Assembly (NCBI GenBank): GCA_965227445.1
Contig: OZ245751.1
Location: forward strand, 6,014,001-6,078,000
Source: DT-110 sp030148525
Lineage (GTDB): Bacteria > Bacteroidota > Bacteroidia > Chitinophagales > Saprospiraceae
Direction: 5' to 3'
DNA length: 64,000 bases
In this document: positions 53,701 to 62,984 of the stretch, piece by piece
How the letters are laid out: each line of letters begins with the position of its first letter
How positions within the stretch are numbered: position 1 is the first letter of the stretch
Made by a program: the position numbers and the translations under genes
Notes under the pieces: model-generated
What the model was told of the DNA's origin: nothing
What the model saw: only the letters and a program-made list of their open reading frames with translations
The model's database searches: none

Positions 53701-54732
53701 TCAGGTCTTAAAAAAATCGCGCCCCCGCATAAATTCGTTTTTGCGGTAACTCACCAAAAATTCCAGAATCAGGAACAACAGGGCCACCATCAGGAAGTAC
53801 TGAAAATAGCTATCGTACTCTTCGAATACTTGTTGTTCCAGCTCCCGCTTTTCGATGCGATCGATCTGAGTCTGGAGTACTTCCAGCACCGCATCCGAAC
53901 CGCTCAGTAAGTTAAAATAGCTGCCGTCTCCTGCGTCGGCAATGTCTTCGAGCATGGCCTCGTTTAGTCGGGTGGTGACGGGGTCGCCCCGTTCGTCCCG
54001 TTTATAGTCGAGTTGTCCCCGAAAGACCACCGGGATAAAACTGCCCTCGGGTGTGCCGACGCCAATGCTGAACAGCATGGTACCGTCGCCGCGTACGGTA
54101 CGTGCCATATCCAAAGCTCCTTCCTCGTGATTCTCCCCATCCGAGATCAGAATGACGGCCCGGTGGTTTTGGTTGTCTTCGGGAAAGGAGTTATTGGCCA
54201 GTTCCAGGGCGTCCGAGATGGCGGTGCCCTGGGTAGGGACCATTTCGGGGTTGGCGGCACGCAGCATGAGTTCCACCGCTGCGTAATCGGTGGTAAGTGG
54301 TACCTGTAAATACGAGTTTCCTGCAAATAGGATTAGTCCCATTCGCTCCCCCTTCAGCTTTTGCACCAGCTCACTGGTAAAGCGTTTGGCCCGCTCCAGG
54401 CGGGAGGGAACAATATCTTCGGCCAGCATGCTTTGGGATACGTCCAGGGCGATAAACACATCGACGGCCCGGCGGGTCACACTCTCCTTACGCGATCCCC
54501 ACTGCGGATTGGCAAGGCCCACGATCAGGAACAGTAATGCCACCACAATGAACACCAGCTTCAGGCCGTGCTTATAACGCGACATGTCGGGCATTATACG
54601 CTCCATGGTCCGGGGTTGACCAAACCGATTAAGAGCCCGGCTGCGCGCCCGGCGGGCGATCCAGAACAACAGAACCAGCACCGGCACCAGGGCCAGCAGG
54701 TAGAGGTATTCGCCGTGTTCAAATCGAAACAT
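53701..54732 (-). CDS. batB: BatB, VWA-domain membrane protein
   Basis: A 343-residue protein: an N-terminal helix (YLYLLALVPVLVLLFWIA), a second helix near 57-75, then a von Willebrand A domain with MIDAS metal site ALDVSQSM, TQGTAISDAL and LISDGENHEEGA. A C-terminal helix (FQYFLMVALLFLILEFLVS) anchors it. This is the standard BatB layout. It is 16 bases downstream of batA and forms part of the MoxR-linked aerotolerance-type complex. Confidence 0.94.
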   Translation of the reverse strand: MFRFEHGEYLYLLALVPVLVLLFWIARRARSRALNRFGQPRTMERIMPDMSRYKHGLKLVFIVVALLFLIVGLANPQWGSRKESVTRRAVDVFIALDVSQSMLAEDIVPSRLERAKRFTSELVQKLKGERMGLILFAGNSYLQVPLTTDYAAVELMLRAANPEMVPTQGTAISDALELANNSFPEDNQNHRAVILISDGENHEEGALDMARTVRGDGTMLFSIGVGTPEGSFIPVVFRGQLDYKRDERGDPVTTRLNEAMLEDIADAGDGSYFNLLSGSDAVLEVLQTQIDRIEKRELEQQVFEEYDSYFQYFLMVALLFLILEFLVSYRKNEFMRGRDFFKT

Positions 54733-54748
54733 AGTCTATCCGTTTTCA

Positions 54749-55756
54749 TCAAGGTATGGTGCGCAATACCGTGTAGCGCAACAATACCTCCAGGCACACA
54801 AATAAGAGTGCCAGTCCGGCCAGCCAGTAAAATTCTTCGCTGTACCGTTTGAGTACCGTGACATCGATCTCCGTCTTTTCAAGGCTATCGATCTCCTCGT
54901 AAATTTCTTCCAGTCCTTCTGCTGAGAGGGCCCGAAAGTATTTTCCGCCCGTCATACCAGCAATATCCTCCAACAGGTCTTCGTCGATCTCCACGCGGGC
55001 CAGTCCGAAGATATAGCGTCCGTCACTACGGCGGCTTACCGGGGTGAGGGCATCGCCATTGGTGCCGACCCCGATAGTGTACACTTTGATACCGAATTCC
55101 TGGGCGATTTCGGCGGCGGTGACGGGCTTGATATAGCCAGCATTATTTACACCATCGGTCAGCAGAATAACGACCTTGCTGGTCGAGGGGCTGTCTTTTA
55201 AACGATTCACGGCGGTAGCCAGGCCCATACCGATGGCCGTTCCGTCTTCCAGGATGCCGCACTCGAGGTTCGCCAAAAATTCTTTTACCACGGTATGATC
55301 GGTGGTAAGTGGCGTTTGGGTGAAAGCCTCTCCGGCGAAAACCACCAACCCCAGGCGGTCGTAGTCGCGTTTGTCGACAAAGTCCGATGCCACTCGTTTG
55401 CAGACTTCCAGCCGGTCGGGTTCAAAATCGCGGGCCAGCATACTGCTCGAGAGGTCCATGGCCAGCATGATGTCAATGCCTTCGGCTTTGATCTCTTCCT
55501 CCCGCAGGATACGTTGGGGGCGGGCCAGGGCAACGATCAGGCACACCACTGCCAGCAGACGCAGAATGGGTAAAGCGGGGCGCAGGCGCGACCGCCAGGT
55601 GGTGAGTCCTTCCACACTGCCGAGGCTGGGCATGCGCAGGGTGGCGTAGCGGCGTCGGTACTGCCGGCGATACCACCAGCCCAACAGGGGCAAGGCGAGG
55701 AGTAGCCAAAAAAAGCCGGGATGCACAAACTGGATGTTAGTTAGTATGCCGTTCAC
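54749..55756 (-). CDS. batA: BatA, VWA-domain membrane protein
   Basis: A 335-residue paralogue of BatB: helices near the N-terminus, a VWA domain with MIDAS residues in AMDLSSSML, EDGTAIGMGLA and LLTDGVNNAG, and a C-terminal helix (YWLAGLALLFVCLEVLL). The start overlaps the preceding gene's stop by four bases, so translation is coupled. BatA and BatB probably form a heteromeric membrane complex that MoxR remodels. Confidence 0.94.
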   Translation of the reverse strand: MNGILTNIQFVHPGFFWLLLALPLLGWWYRRQYRRRYATLRMPSLGSVEGLTTWRSRLRPALPILRLLAVVCLIVALARPQRILREEEIKAEGIDIMLAMDLSSSMLARDFEPDRLEVCKRVASDFVDKRDYDRLGLVVFAGEAFTQTPLTTDHTVVKEFLANLECGILEDGTAIGMGLATAVNRLKDSPSTSKVVILLTDGVNNAGYIKPVTAAEIAQEFGIKVYTIGVGTNGDALTPVSRRSDGRYIFGLARVEIDEDLLEDIAGMTGGKYFRALSAEGLEEIYEEIDSLEKTEIDVTVLKRYSEEFYWLAGLALLFVCLEVLLRYTVLRTIP

Positions 55757-56703
55757 GCGTCCTGGTTTTCAGATTCATCAATGACCCGTTCGTTTTGCGG
55801 GCGGGTGGCCTCCACAAATTGACGTACGGTTTGCAGGGCGTTCTCGTGGAAGGACCGGGGTGGTGTCGCTTTGGCAAATTTAACCAGATCGGCCGTACTG
55901 AGCATCTCTCGTAGCTCGGAGCGCCAGTCGCGTTCGGTAGGGACATGATCCATCTGCCGGACAATCTCCGTGGTGGTATTCTCCATGGCACGGATGTCGA
56001 AGCGGCCTTCCAGGTATTCGCGCAGGATATAGGTGAGCTCGGACTGGAAGCTTTTGTACTCTTCTTTGTCGAGCCAGCTGCCCCGGGCGAGGGTGTCGAG
56101 TTTTTCCAGTGCAATCTCGTGGGCCGGTCGCGGAGGCGGAGGCGGCGCTTCTTCCTTTGGTGCCCGGTTGCGACGTATCCACCACCAGCGAGCCAGGAGG
56201 ATGATAGCAACTAAGCCCAAAATGCCTCCCAGGTAGGGTGCAACATCTTGTAAGTTCAATGGCTCCTCAATGATGGGTTTGATTGGCTGCAGGGCTGTGG
56301 TGTCGGCAGAAACCGGCAGCGTATTCACCTTAATGGGGATCTCATTGGTGCGCAGGGTTTCGGTTTGTCCACCCTGCTGTATGGTTACCGGAATCTCCGG
56401 CAGGTAATAACTCCCCGAGTCAAAGGAGGTCAGGGTAATTTTTTGCGTAAGTAAGACATCAGCCTCAGTGGGGACTGTGTCGAGCCGTCCCATATCAATT
56501 ACCTCAAAGCCTTCTGCCTGTGAAAGGGCGTCCAGACCAACCTGATTGACGGTGGCACCCCGGGGCATGCCAATGAAAAGAGTGTATTGAATATGGTCAC
56601 CAATGAGTACGTCGTTGGCGTCGACCTCGGCACTAACGGTCGGCTGGGCTTGCGCCAAACAAGCCAGAGATAAAGCGACGATCGTTGCCATCCATTGCTT
56701 CAT
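55753..56703 (-). CDS. Bat-operon membrane protein with BatD-like N-terminus
   Basis: About 316 residues from the ATG at 56703 (MKQWMATIVALSLACLAQAQ). An Ig-like periplasmic domain (residues 20-150: VDANDVLIGDHIQYTLFIG) is followed by one membrane helix (YLGGILGLVAIILLARWWW). A cytoplasmic helical domain then has a Pro-rich start and resembles the DUF4381-like tail (ELTYILREYLEGRFDIRAME). It sits between DUF58 and batA, the usual slot for this component. Function unknown beyond membership of the complex. Confidence 0.85.
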   Translation of the reverse strand: MKQWMATIVALSLACLAQAQPTVSAEVDANDVLIGDHIQYTLFIGMPRGATVNQVGLDALSQAEGFEVIDMGRLDTVPTEADVLLTQKITLTSFDSGSYYLPEIPVTIQQGGQTETLRTNEIPIKVNTLPVSADTTALQPIKPIIEEPLNLQDVAPYLGGILGLVAIILLARWWWIRRNRAPKEEAPPPPPRPAHEIALEKLDTLARGSWLDKEEYKSFQSELTYILREYLEGRFDIRAMENTTTEIVRQMDHVPTERDWRSELREMLSTADLVKFAKATPPRSFHENALQTVRQFVEATRPQNERVIDESENQDA

Positions 56704-56704
56704 A

Positions 56705-57574
56705 TCAAGCTGTTCGTTTTTGAAAGAAAGCCAGCAGGGCATTCACGTACGATTCATTGGTGCGAATGGGTACGCTGTCGGCCCCGGCCTGGCGAAAGGC
56801 CTGTTTTTGGTACTCAGTCAGGTCGCGATACCATTCTTCGTAGCGCTGGCGTACCATGCGTGACGAAGTGTCGACCCAGCGCACCGCACCGGTTTCTGCA
56901 TCTACGGCGCGGAGCAAGCCTACGGAAGGCAGGGATTCCTCCCGCGGATCGTACACCCGCAGGCCCACCACATCGTGTCGGCGGGCGGCGATGCGCAGGG
57001 GCGTTTCGTAGCTCTCGGTCAGAAAATCGGAAAGCACAAAGCAGATACTCCGTTTTTTCACTACCCGGCTAAAGTATTCGAGAGCCTGCCCGATATTCGT
57101 TCCCGTGTGCTGCGGCTCGAAATTCAGGAGCTCTCTTATGATGTACAGGATGTGTTGCCGCCCCTTCTTGGGCGGAATAAACCGCTCGATCTGATCGCTG
57201 AAAAAGAGGACACCTACTTTGTCGTTATTGTTAATGGCCGAAAAGGCCAGGGTGGCACATATCTCGACGATGATCTCCGATTTCAGTTGCTGTTGGGTGC
57301 CGAAAAGAGCCGAGCGGGAGACATCGATCAGCAACATGACGGTCAGTTCACGTTCTTCCTCAAACACTTTCACGTGGGGTTCGCCGGTGCGGGCAGTCAC
57401 GTTCCAGTCGATATTTCGCACATCGTCACCGTATTGATAGTTGCGTACCTCACTGAACGACATACCCCGACCCTTAAAGGCACTGTGGTATTCACCCGCA
57501 AAGAGGTGCTTGCTCAGTCCCTTCGTCTTGATCTCGATCCGCCGTACTTTCCGCAGTAATTCGCTCGTCTCCAT
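56705..57574 (-). CDS. DUF58 (VWA-like) protein of the MoxR operon
   Basis: A 289-residue cytoplasmic protein with the DUF58 mark (FAGEYHSAFKGRGMSFSEVR, then YGDDVRNIDWNVTARTGEPH) and a VWA-like metal site (LLIDVSRSALFG). DUF58 proteins are thought to bridge MoxR and the VWA membrane proteins. It lies one base from the next gene and nine bases from moxR. Confidence 0.94.
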   Translation of the reverse strand: METSELLRKVRRIEIKTKGLSKHLFAGEYHSAFKGRGMSFSEVRNYQYGDDVRNIDWNVTARTGEPHVKVFEEERELTVMLLIDVSRSALFGTQQQLKSEIIVEICATLAFSAINNNDKVGVLFFSDQIERFIPPKKGRQHILYIIRELLNFEPQHTGTNIGQALEYFSRVVKKRSICFVLSDFLTESYETPLRIAARRHDVVGLRVYDPREESLPSVGLLRAVDAETGAVRWVDTSSRMVRQRYEEWYRDLTEYQKQAFRQAGADSVPIRTNESYVNALLAFFQKRTA

Positions 57575-57583
57575 GGCAGCGGT

Positions 57584-58582
57584 TTATGGTACTTCTACTG
57601 TGTTGAGGATTTTGTTGATAATATCTTCCTGATCGATGTTTTCGGCTTCGGCCTCGAAGGTGAGTCCGAGACGATGGCGCATAACATCGTGGCAAACGCT
57701 GCGCACATCCTCCGGGATTACGTAGCCGCGTCGGTTGTAAAAGGCATAGGCTTTTGCTGCCAGGGCCAGGTTGATACTGGCTCGCGGGGAACCTCCGTAA
57801 CTGATCAGCGGGCGAAGTTCGGATAAGCCCACCTCTTCGGGAGTTCTGGTAGCAAAGACAATGTCGAGGATGTACTGCTCGATCTTTTCGTCCATGTACA
57901 CCTTGCGTACGCTTTTGCGGGCACGCAGGATATCTTCGGGCTGGATTACAGCCTCCACATTGGAGCCCATTTTTTCCACGGCCATATTGCGGCGGATGAT
58001 CTCCCGTTCGTCTTCCTTAGAGGGATAGGTGATCTTAACTTTCAGCATGAACCGGTCGACCTGTGCTTCGGGCAGGGGGTAAGTACCTTCCTGCTCGATG
58101 GGGTTTTGGGTGGCCAGTACCAGGAAGGGTTCCTCCAGCAGGAAGGTCTCGTTACCGATGGTTACCTGTCGTTCCTGCATGGCTTCCAGCAGGGCTGATT
58201 GCACCTTGGCCGGAGCCCGGTTGATCTCATCGGCCAGCACGAAATTGGCGAAGACCGGCCCCTGGCGCACGCTGAACTCATTCTTGCTGGGATTGTAGAT
58301 CATGGTACCGATGATGTCGGCCGGCAGCAAATCGGGGGTGAATTGGATCCGGCTGAATTTGGCATTTACCGCCTTGGACAGGGTGCTGATGGCCAGCGTC
58401 TTGGCGAGGCCCGGAAGGCCTTCAAGTAATACGTGGCCGCGGGATAGCAATCCGATCATTAGGCGCTCGATCATGCGGTCCTGCCCCACAATGACCTTAG
58501 CGGTCTCGGCATTTAATCGTTCGATAAAGGCACTATCGGCGTAGATCTGTTGATTTAGCGCTTCGATATCTACTGCTTGCAT
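57584..58582 (-). CDS. MoxR-family AAA+ ATPase
   Basis: 332 residues from the ATG at 58582 (MQAVDIEALNQQIYADSAFI); the upstream frame extension has no coding character. Walker A is GLPGLAKT, Walker B VLADEINRAPAKVQ, sensor 1 LATQNPIEQEGTYPLPEAQ, sensor 2 region YGGSPRASINL. MoxR ATPases act as chaperones that insert metals or assemble complexes with VWA proteins. It is the first gene of the eight-gene Bat operon. Confidence 0.96.
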   Translation of the reverse strand: MQAVDIEALNQQIYADSAFIERLNAETAKVIVGQDRMIERLMIGLLSRGHVLLEGLPGLAKTLAISTLSKAVNAKFSRIQFTPDLLPADIIGTMIYNPSKNEFSVRQGPVFANFVLADEINRAPAKVQSALLEAMQERQVTIGNETFLLEEPFLVLATQNPIEQEGTYPLPEAQVDRFMLKVKITYPSKEDEREIIRRNMAVEKMGSNVEAVIQPEDILRARKSVRKVYMDEKIEQYILDIVFATRTPEEVGLSELRPLISYGGSPRASINLALAAKAYAFYNRRGYVIPEDVRSVCHDVMRHRLGLTFEAEAENIDQEDIINKILNTVEVP

Positions 58583-58861
58583 AATTGGGTGATTTGTTCT
58601 AAGCCCGCCAGCATGGCATTCGCCGACCGGGGACGGTCTGCGGGCGATCCCAAAAATGGGGAAATTTGCGCACAAAATACAATATGGAGGATGGTAAACG
58701 GCTTAGGTTTTACGCTTAACGGCGGAATTCGCATGGATTTGGCTCAATGGGTGTTTTTTATAGACGTAATTCAAAGTCGGAAATCGGAAAGCGGAGGTCG
58801 GAAGTAGACTTGAGGATTGAAACACTGAAAATGAAAACGCTCTCCTTACAATTACTCGAAT

Positions 58862-58940
58862 TCCCCTCTCCTCCAAAATCACTAGTATTCGCAAGAGACG
58901 GGGCGGCCGGATACAGGAGAGGGGATCGAGGGGTGAGGAT
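58862..58940 (-). repeat. CCCTCACCCC...GGGAGAGGG repeat, copy 3
   Basis: On the minus strand it runs CCTCACCCCTCGATCCCCTC to GGAGGAGAGGGG, with CCGGCCGCC and TCTTGCGA inside, matching the copy at 13151 most closely. Confidence 0.68.
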
Positions 58941-58989
58941 TTCCGGTTCACGGCATACGGCATACGGATAATTTTTGCTTCCAAAATTG

Positions 58990-59105
58990 ATCGTCAAAAT
59001 GTAAGGACAGTAAGTTGTCTGATTTCTTGAGCAAATCCAGTGCAGTTATGATTCGCAAGATCAAAACCGTCTGCCGTTGCACGTTAGCCGTATGCCGTGG
59101 ACCGT
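58990..59105 (-). repeat. Composite repeat: ACGGNNN heptamers plus conserved tail, copy c
   Basis: On the minus strand: ACGGTCC, ACGGCAT, ACGGCTA, ACGTGCA, ACGGCAG, ACGGTTT in register, then TTGCGAATCATAACTGC and GGATTTGCTCAAGAAAT. It abuts the stop of the permease gene at 59106. Confidence 0.82.
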
Positions 59106-60206
59106 TTAATCCGTTTTCCGATAATTCAGTACAGCCGCCCCATTGATTACCACCGCGAAAATAGACAGCGCAATCCACTGACTTCGGATATCCCACCAGG
59201 AGCTGCCTTTGAGCAGAACCAGGCGGACCACATCCACGAAGTAGGTCACTGGGTTGAGGCGGGTGATCTGCTGTGCCCAGCCGGGCATGCTTTCGATGGG
59301 AGTGAACAGTCCACTCATAAGGGTAAAGATCACCAGGAAGAACCAGGAAATGAACATGGCTTGTTGCTGGGTATCGGTAAAAGTGGAAACGAGCAGGCCA
59401 ATACCGAGCACCACGAGTAGGTAGATACTTGAAAAGGCAAAGACGACCCCAAGGGAACCGACGATGGGAATATCGAACACCAGCCAGCCGACGGTTAGCC
59501 CCAGGGCCAGTTCGACCTGGGCAATGATCCAGAAGGGTAAAAGTTTCCCGATGATAAACTGGTGTTTGCGGATGGGGCTTACATTGATCTGTTCGATAGT
59601 ACCGATCTCCTTTTCCTTGACGATGTTGAGGCCCGAAAGGAACATACCGACCAGGGTGACGAGGAGCACGAGGATGCCCGGCACCATAAAGGTGTAGTAG
59701 TCCATATCGGGATTATACCAGTACCGGAAGGTGGAGGATAGCCCTGCTGGTAGCTCCACTACGGGCATGATCTCCTGGTGGAGGTCGAGGATGATGGTCT
59801 GGGCGTAGCTGCTGGCCAGTCCCGCTTTGACTCCATTGATGGCATTGATGTTGAGGTGTACGCTTGCCGTTCCCTCCCGGCGAAGTGCTCGCTCAAATCC
59901 GGAAGGAATGTGCAATACCAGATCAGCCTCATCGGCCTCGATAGCGGTAATTCCTTTTTTGGCGGAAGCCACCATACCGGTAAGGTTAAAGTAGGGGGAG
60001 GCCGTGAAATGCCCCACTAACTGGCGCGACCAAGAGCTATGATCCTGATCGATGACCTGTAGCTTAAGGTTGCGCACCTCGTAGTTGGCGGCATTGGCCA
60101 GAATGAGCAATTGAATGATGGGCATCACAAAGATCATGGCCACGATCACCCGGTTGCGGAAAATCTGAAGGAACTCTTTGCGGAGGAGGAAGAGAATGGT
60201 TTTCAT
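59106..60206 (-). CDS. ABC-2 type permease, YbhR-like
   Basis: A 366-residue membrane protein: N-terminal helix (NRVIVAMIFVMPIIQLLIL), a periplasmic domain of about 150 residues, then five helices (FMVPGILVLLVTLVGMFLSG onward) with the ABC-2 motif EKEIGTIEQINVSPIRK. It forms a heterodimer with the product of 60203, which overlaps it by four bases. Together with the two ATPases, HlyD and TolC proteins it builds an efflux pump; YbhFSR relatives export drugs and cations. Confidence 0.93.
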   Translation of the reverse strand: MKTILFLLRKEFLQIFRNRVIVAMIFVMPIIQLLILANAANYEVRNLKLQVIDQDHSSWSRQLVGHFTASPYFNLTGMVASAKKGITAIEADEADLVLHIPSGFERALRREGTASVHLNINAINGVKAGLASSYAQTIILDLHQEIMPVVELPAGLSSTFRYWYNPDMDYYTFMVPGILVLLVTLVGMFLSGLNIVKEKEIGTIEQINVSPIRKHQFIIGKLLPFWIIAQVELALGLTVGWLVFDIPIVGSLGVVFAFSSIYLLVVLGIGLLVSTFTDTQQQAMFISWFFLVIFTLMSGLFTPIESMPGWAQQITRLNPVTYFVDVVRLVLLKGSSWWDIRSQWIALSIFAVVINGAAVLNYRKTD

Positions 60207-61309
60207 GATAGCCGGATGTTGAAGTTGCGAATACTAAGACCAATAAAGAGGGTGGTCATGCCCGTCAGGATGAGGGTTTCCTGCCAGATAAAGGCCCAGC
60301 CCACGCCCTTCAGCATAATGTCTTTAATGATGAGGATGAACCACTTGGCCGGAATGATGTGGCTGATGATCTGTAGTGGCTGCGGCATGGATTCGATGGG
60401 AAAGATAAACCCTGAGAGCAGGATGGTCGGTAGCATGAGCACCATCAGGGACATCATCATGGCCACCTGCTGACTGCTGGTGCGGGTGGAGATGAGGATG
60501 CCCAAAGAAAGCGCGGTGATGACAAAGAGCAGGCTTTCCGCAAAAAGCAGGACAAAGCTCCCGCGGATGGGCATATCGAATACCCATACCGAAAGCCCGA
60601 GTATCAGCAGGGTGTTGATCATGGAAAGCAATACGTAAGGTATCACCTTCCCCAAGATGATGAGTGGCGGACGCAAGGGAGAAACCAACAGTACCTCCAT
60701 GGTCCCAAGTTCTTTCTCGCGGGTCAGGGCAATGGAGGTCATCATAGCGCTGACCAGCATAAGGATGATCGTCATGACGCCGGGTACGAAGAGGAAGACA
60801 CTTTCCAGTTCCTGATTGTAGAGCATGCGCAGCTCCGTCTGGATTTGCCGGGGCGGTTGGGCCAGAGGAGCTAATTCGCGTTGGTAGTCACCTACAATGG
60901 CCCGGCCGTAGTTGACGAGGGTGGTGGCCGTATTAGGATCGGTGGCATCGGCAATAAATTGCACCTCCACGGGTTGTTGGCTTTCTACGTGAGCGCCCAG
61001 GTCAGAGGGGTAAATGACCCCCATTTTGATCTGTCCGGTGCGAAATAATTGCTCTATCTCGGGTTCGGAGTGCACGGTCGCCTGAACTGTGAAATAACCG
61101 GAGGCTACCAGGCGCTCCGTAACGGCCTGGCTGTGGATGTCCTGAGCCCGGTCCAGTACGGCAATATCGGCCCCTTTGATCTCATTGGTAATAGCGAATC
61201 CAAACAAGAGTATTTGTGCGATGGGCATGCCGAAAAGGATCAGCAGGGTACGCCGGTCGCGCAGGATATGCCAGATTTCCTTTTGGATGATGTTGCGGAG
61301 TGGGCGCAT
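60203..61309 (-). CDS. ABC-2 type permease, YbhS-like
   Basis: A 368-residue paralogue of the downstream permease: helix near residues 22-40 (LLILFGMPIAQILLFGFAI), a periplasmic loop, and a five-helix bundle with REKELGTMEVLLVSPLRP. It lies 9 bases after the ATPase gene at 61319, showing a single transcript. Confidence 0.93.
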   Translation of the reverse strand: MRPLRNIIQKEIWHILRDRRTLLILFGMPIAQILLFGFAITNEIKGADIAVLDRAQDIHSQAVTERLVASGYFTVQATVHSEPEIEQLFRTGQIKMGVIYPSDLGAHVESQQPVEVQFIADATDPNTATTLVNYGRAIVGDYQRELAPLAQPPRQIQTELRMLYNQELESVFLFVPGVMTIILMLVSAMMTSIALTREKELGTMEVLLVSPLRPPLIILGKVIPYVLLSMINTLLILGLSVWVFDMPIRGSFVLLFAESLLFVITALSLGILISTRTSSQQVAMMMSLMVLMLPTILLSGFIFPIESMPQPLQIISHIIPAKWFILIIKDIMLKGVGWAFIWQETLILTGMTTLFIGLSIRNFNIRLS

Positions 61310-61318
61310 AGTCTTTGG

Positions 61319-62056
61319 TTAAGAGCGTTCGCTGTGGCGAGCCAGTTGAAGAAATACCCCGTTCATGTCGGGCTGATCGTATTGCGTCTTGAGGTCGTGG
61401 GGTGAGCCAAGGGCCCGGATCTCGCCGTCGACCATCATAGAAATGCGGTCGCAGTACTCGGATTCGTCCATATAGTGGGTGGTGACAAAGATGGTGACTC
61501 CCCGGTCGGCGGCGGCGTAGATCATTTCCCAGAATTGCCGGCGCGTGATGGGATCGACCCCGCCGGTGGGTTCGTCGAGAAATACGATCTCCGGATCGTG
61601 CAAAATGGCGGTGGAAAAGGCCAGCTTCTGTTTCCATCCCAGCGGAAGGGAGCCAACCAGTGTACGGGCGACCTCGCCCAGCTGCAATCGCTCGATCAAC
61701 TCGCTGGTCTTGGAGCGAATTGAGCGCCACGGAAGCCCATAGATGCCCGCGTAGAACTGAATATTTTCCCGGACGGTCAGGTCTTCGTAGAGCGAAAAGC
61801 GCTGACTCATGTAGCCAATCCGCCGCTTGATCTGCTCGGCCTGGCGGTATACGTCGTAACCAGCTACGATACCTTCGCCGGCGGTAGGACGCGACAGCCC
61901 CGTCAGCATGCGCATGGCGGTGGTCTTGCCGGCACCATTGGCACCCAGGAAACCAAATATTTCGCCCGGCTGCACCTGGAAGGTGATGCGATCCACGGCA
62001 GTGAAGTTGCCAAATCGTTTAGTTAGTTCGTGGGTTTCGATGACGGAAGTAGCCAT
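61319..62056 (-). CDS. ABC ATPase, second half of a split YbhF
   Basis: 245 residues: Walker A GANGAGKTT, Q-loop YMSQRFSLYEDLTVREN, signature LPLGWKQKLAFSTAI, Walker B IVFLDEPTGGVDP. The YMSQRFSLYEDL wording is typical of the C-terminal ABC half of E. coli YbhF. Here the two halves are separate genes, one base apart. It powers the permease pair downstream. Confidence 0.92.
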   Translation of the reverse strand: MATSVIETHELTKRFGNFTAVDRITFQVQPGEIFGFLGANGAGKTTAMRMLTGLSRPTAGEGIVAGYDVYRQAEQIKRRIGYMSQRFSLYEDLTVRENIQFYAGIYGLPWRSIRSKTSELIERLQLGEVARTLVGSLPLGWKQKLAFSTAILHDPEIVFLDEPTGGVDPITRRQFWEMIYAAADRGVTIFVTTHYMDESEYCDRISMMVDGEIRALGSPHDLKTQYDQPDMNGVFLQLARHSERS

Positions 62057-62057
62057 A

Positions 62058-62984
62058 TCAATGTATTTCGGGATCGGCGGTCGGGGCCATGCGATCCATA
62101 AAACAATCTTCGATCGTCGCTTCGATGCGTGTCAGTTGGATATCGGTAAAGCCCTGACTATAGCAGCTTTCCCGGATTTGGTGTTCGGGTACATCCGGAC
62201 GGGTAGCCAAGTGGAGGGTCTCGCCAAAGGGAAAGACCGACAGGGTGAATTCCTGCTGTCGCAAAAAATGGAGAAGTTCGTACCGCCGGGAGCTTTGCAG
62301 ATCCCAAAGAGGGTGCGGATACGCCTTGCGCAGGGCGGCCGGTGTATCGATCCCGAGCAACTGACCGTCCTGAATAAGTGCGATGCGGTCGCAAAGGCTG
62401 GCTTCATCCATATAGGGAGTGGAGACCAGGATAGTGATGCCCCGTTCTTGCAGCCCCTTCAGGATCTGCCAGAATTCCTGGCGTGATACCGGGTCCACTC
62501 CGGTGGTGGGCTCGTCGAGGAATAGTACTTCGGGCCGGTGGACCAATGCGCAGGAAAGGGCTAGTTTCTGCTTCATCCCTCCCGAGAGGGCCCCGGCCCG
62601 GCGACGGCGAAATGGCTCGATTTGTTGGTAAATATCGCGGATTACGTCGTAGTTAGCCTCGATGGTAGTACCAAAAGCGGTCGCAAAAAAGCGGAGGTTT
62701 TCTTCGACGGAAAGGTCCTGGTAGAGGCTAAAGCGGCCGGGCATATATCCCACCTGGCGGCGAATGGCGCGGTAGCTCTTCACCACGTCGTGTCCGTTGA
62801 CCGTGGCCGTCCCTTTATCGGCCAGTAAAAGCGTGGTGAGAATACGGATGAGGCTGGTCTTACCTGCTCCGTCCGGCCCGATCAGTCCGAAGAGCTCTCC
62901 TTTCTCGACGGACAGGCTAAGGTCGCGAAGAGCGATGGTGTCCCCATATTTTTTGTTAACCTCATTGGCCTGGATGGTGATCAT
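62058..62984 (-). CDS. ABC ATPase, first half of a split YbhF
   Basis: 308 residues: Walker A GPDGAGKTSL (the GPDG form is typical of the YbhF N-terminal half), YMPGRFSLYQDLSVEEN, signature LSGGMKQKLALSCAL, Walker B VLFLDEPTTGVDP. About 90 extra residues at the C-terminus form a small regulatory domain. The start overlaps the HlyD gene by four bases. Confidence 0.92.
   Translation of the reverse strand: MITIQANEVNKKYGDTIALRDLSLSVEKGELFGLIGPDGAGKTSLIRILTTLLLADKGTATVNGHDVVKSYRAIRRQVGYMPGRFSLYQDLSVEENLRFFATAFGTTIEANYDVIRDIYQQIEPFRRRRAGALSGGMKQKLALSCALVHRPEVLFLDEPTTGVDPVSRQEFWQILKGLQERGITILVSTPYMDEASLCDRIALIQDGQLLGIDTPAALRKAYPHPLWDLQSSRRYELLHFLRQQEFTLSVFPFGETLHLATRPDVPEHQIRESCYSQGFTDIQLTRIEATIEDCFMDRMAPTADPEIH

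Larger units (their letters stand above)
58583..59105. other. Gene-free region between the two minus-strand operons
   Basis: Contains a short ACGGCTT-type heptamer stretch (about 58690-58719), a CGGAAAG-type array (58777-58803, inverted relative to 32597), an inverted CCTCACCCC element (58862-58940) and composite repeat copy c (58990-59105). The moxR promoter should lie in the first 100 bases. Confidence 0.6.
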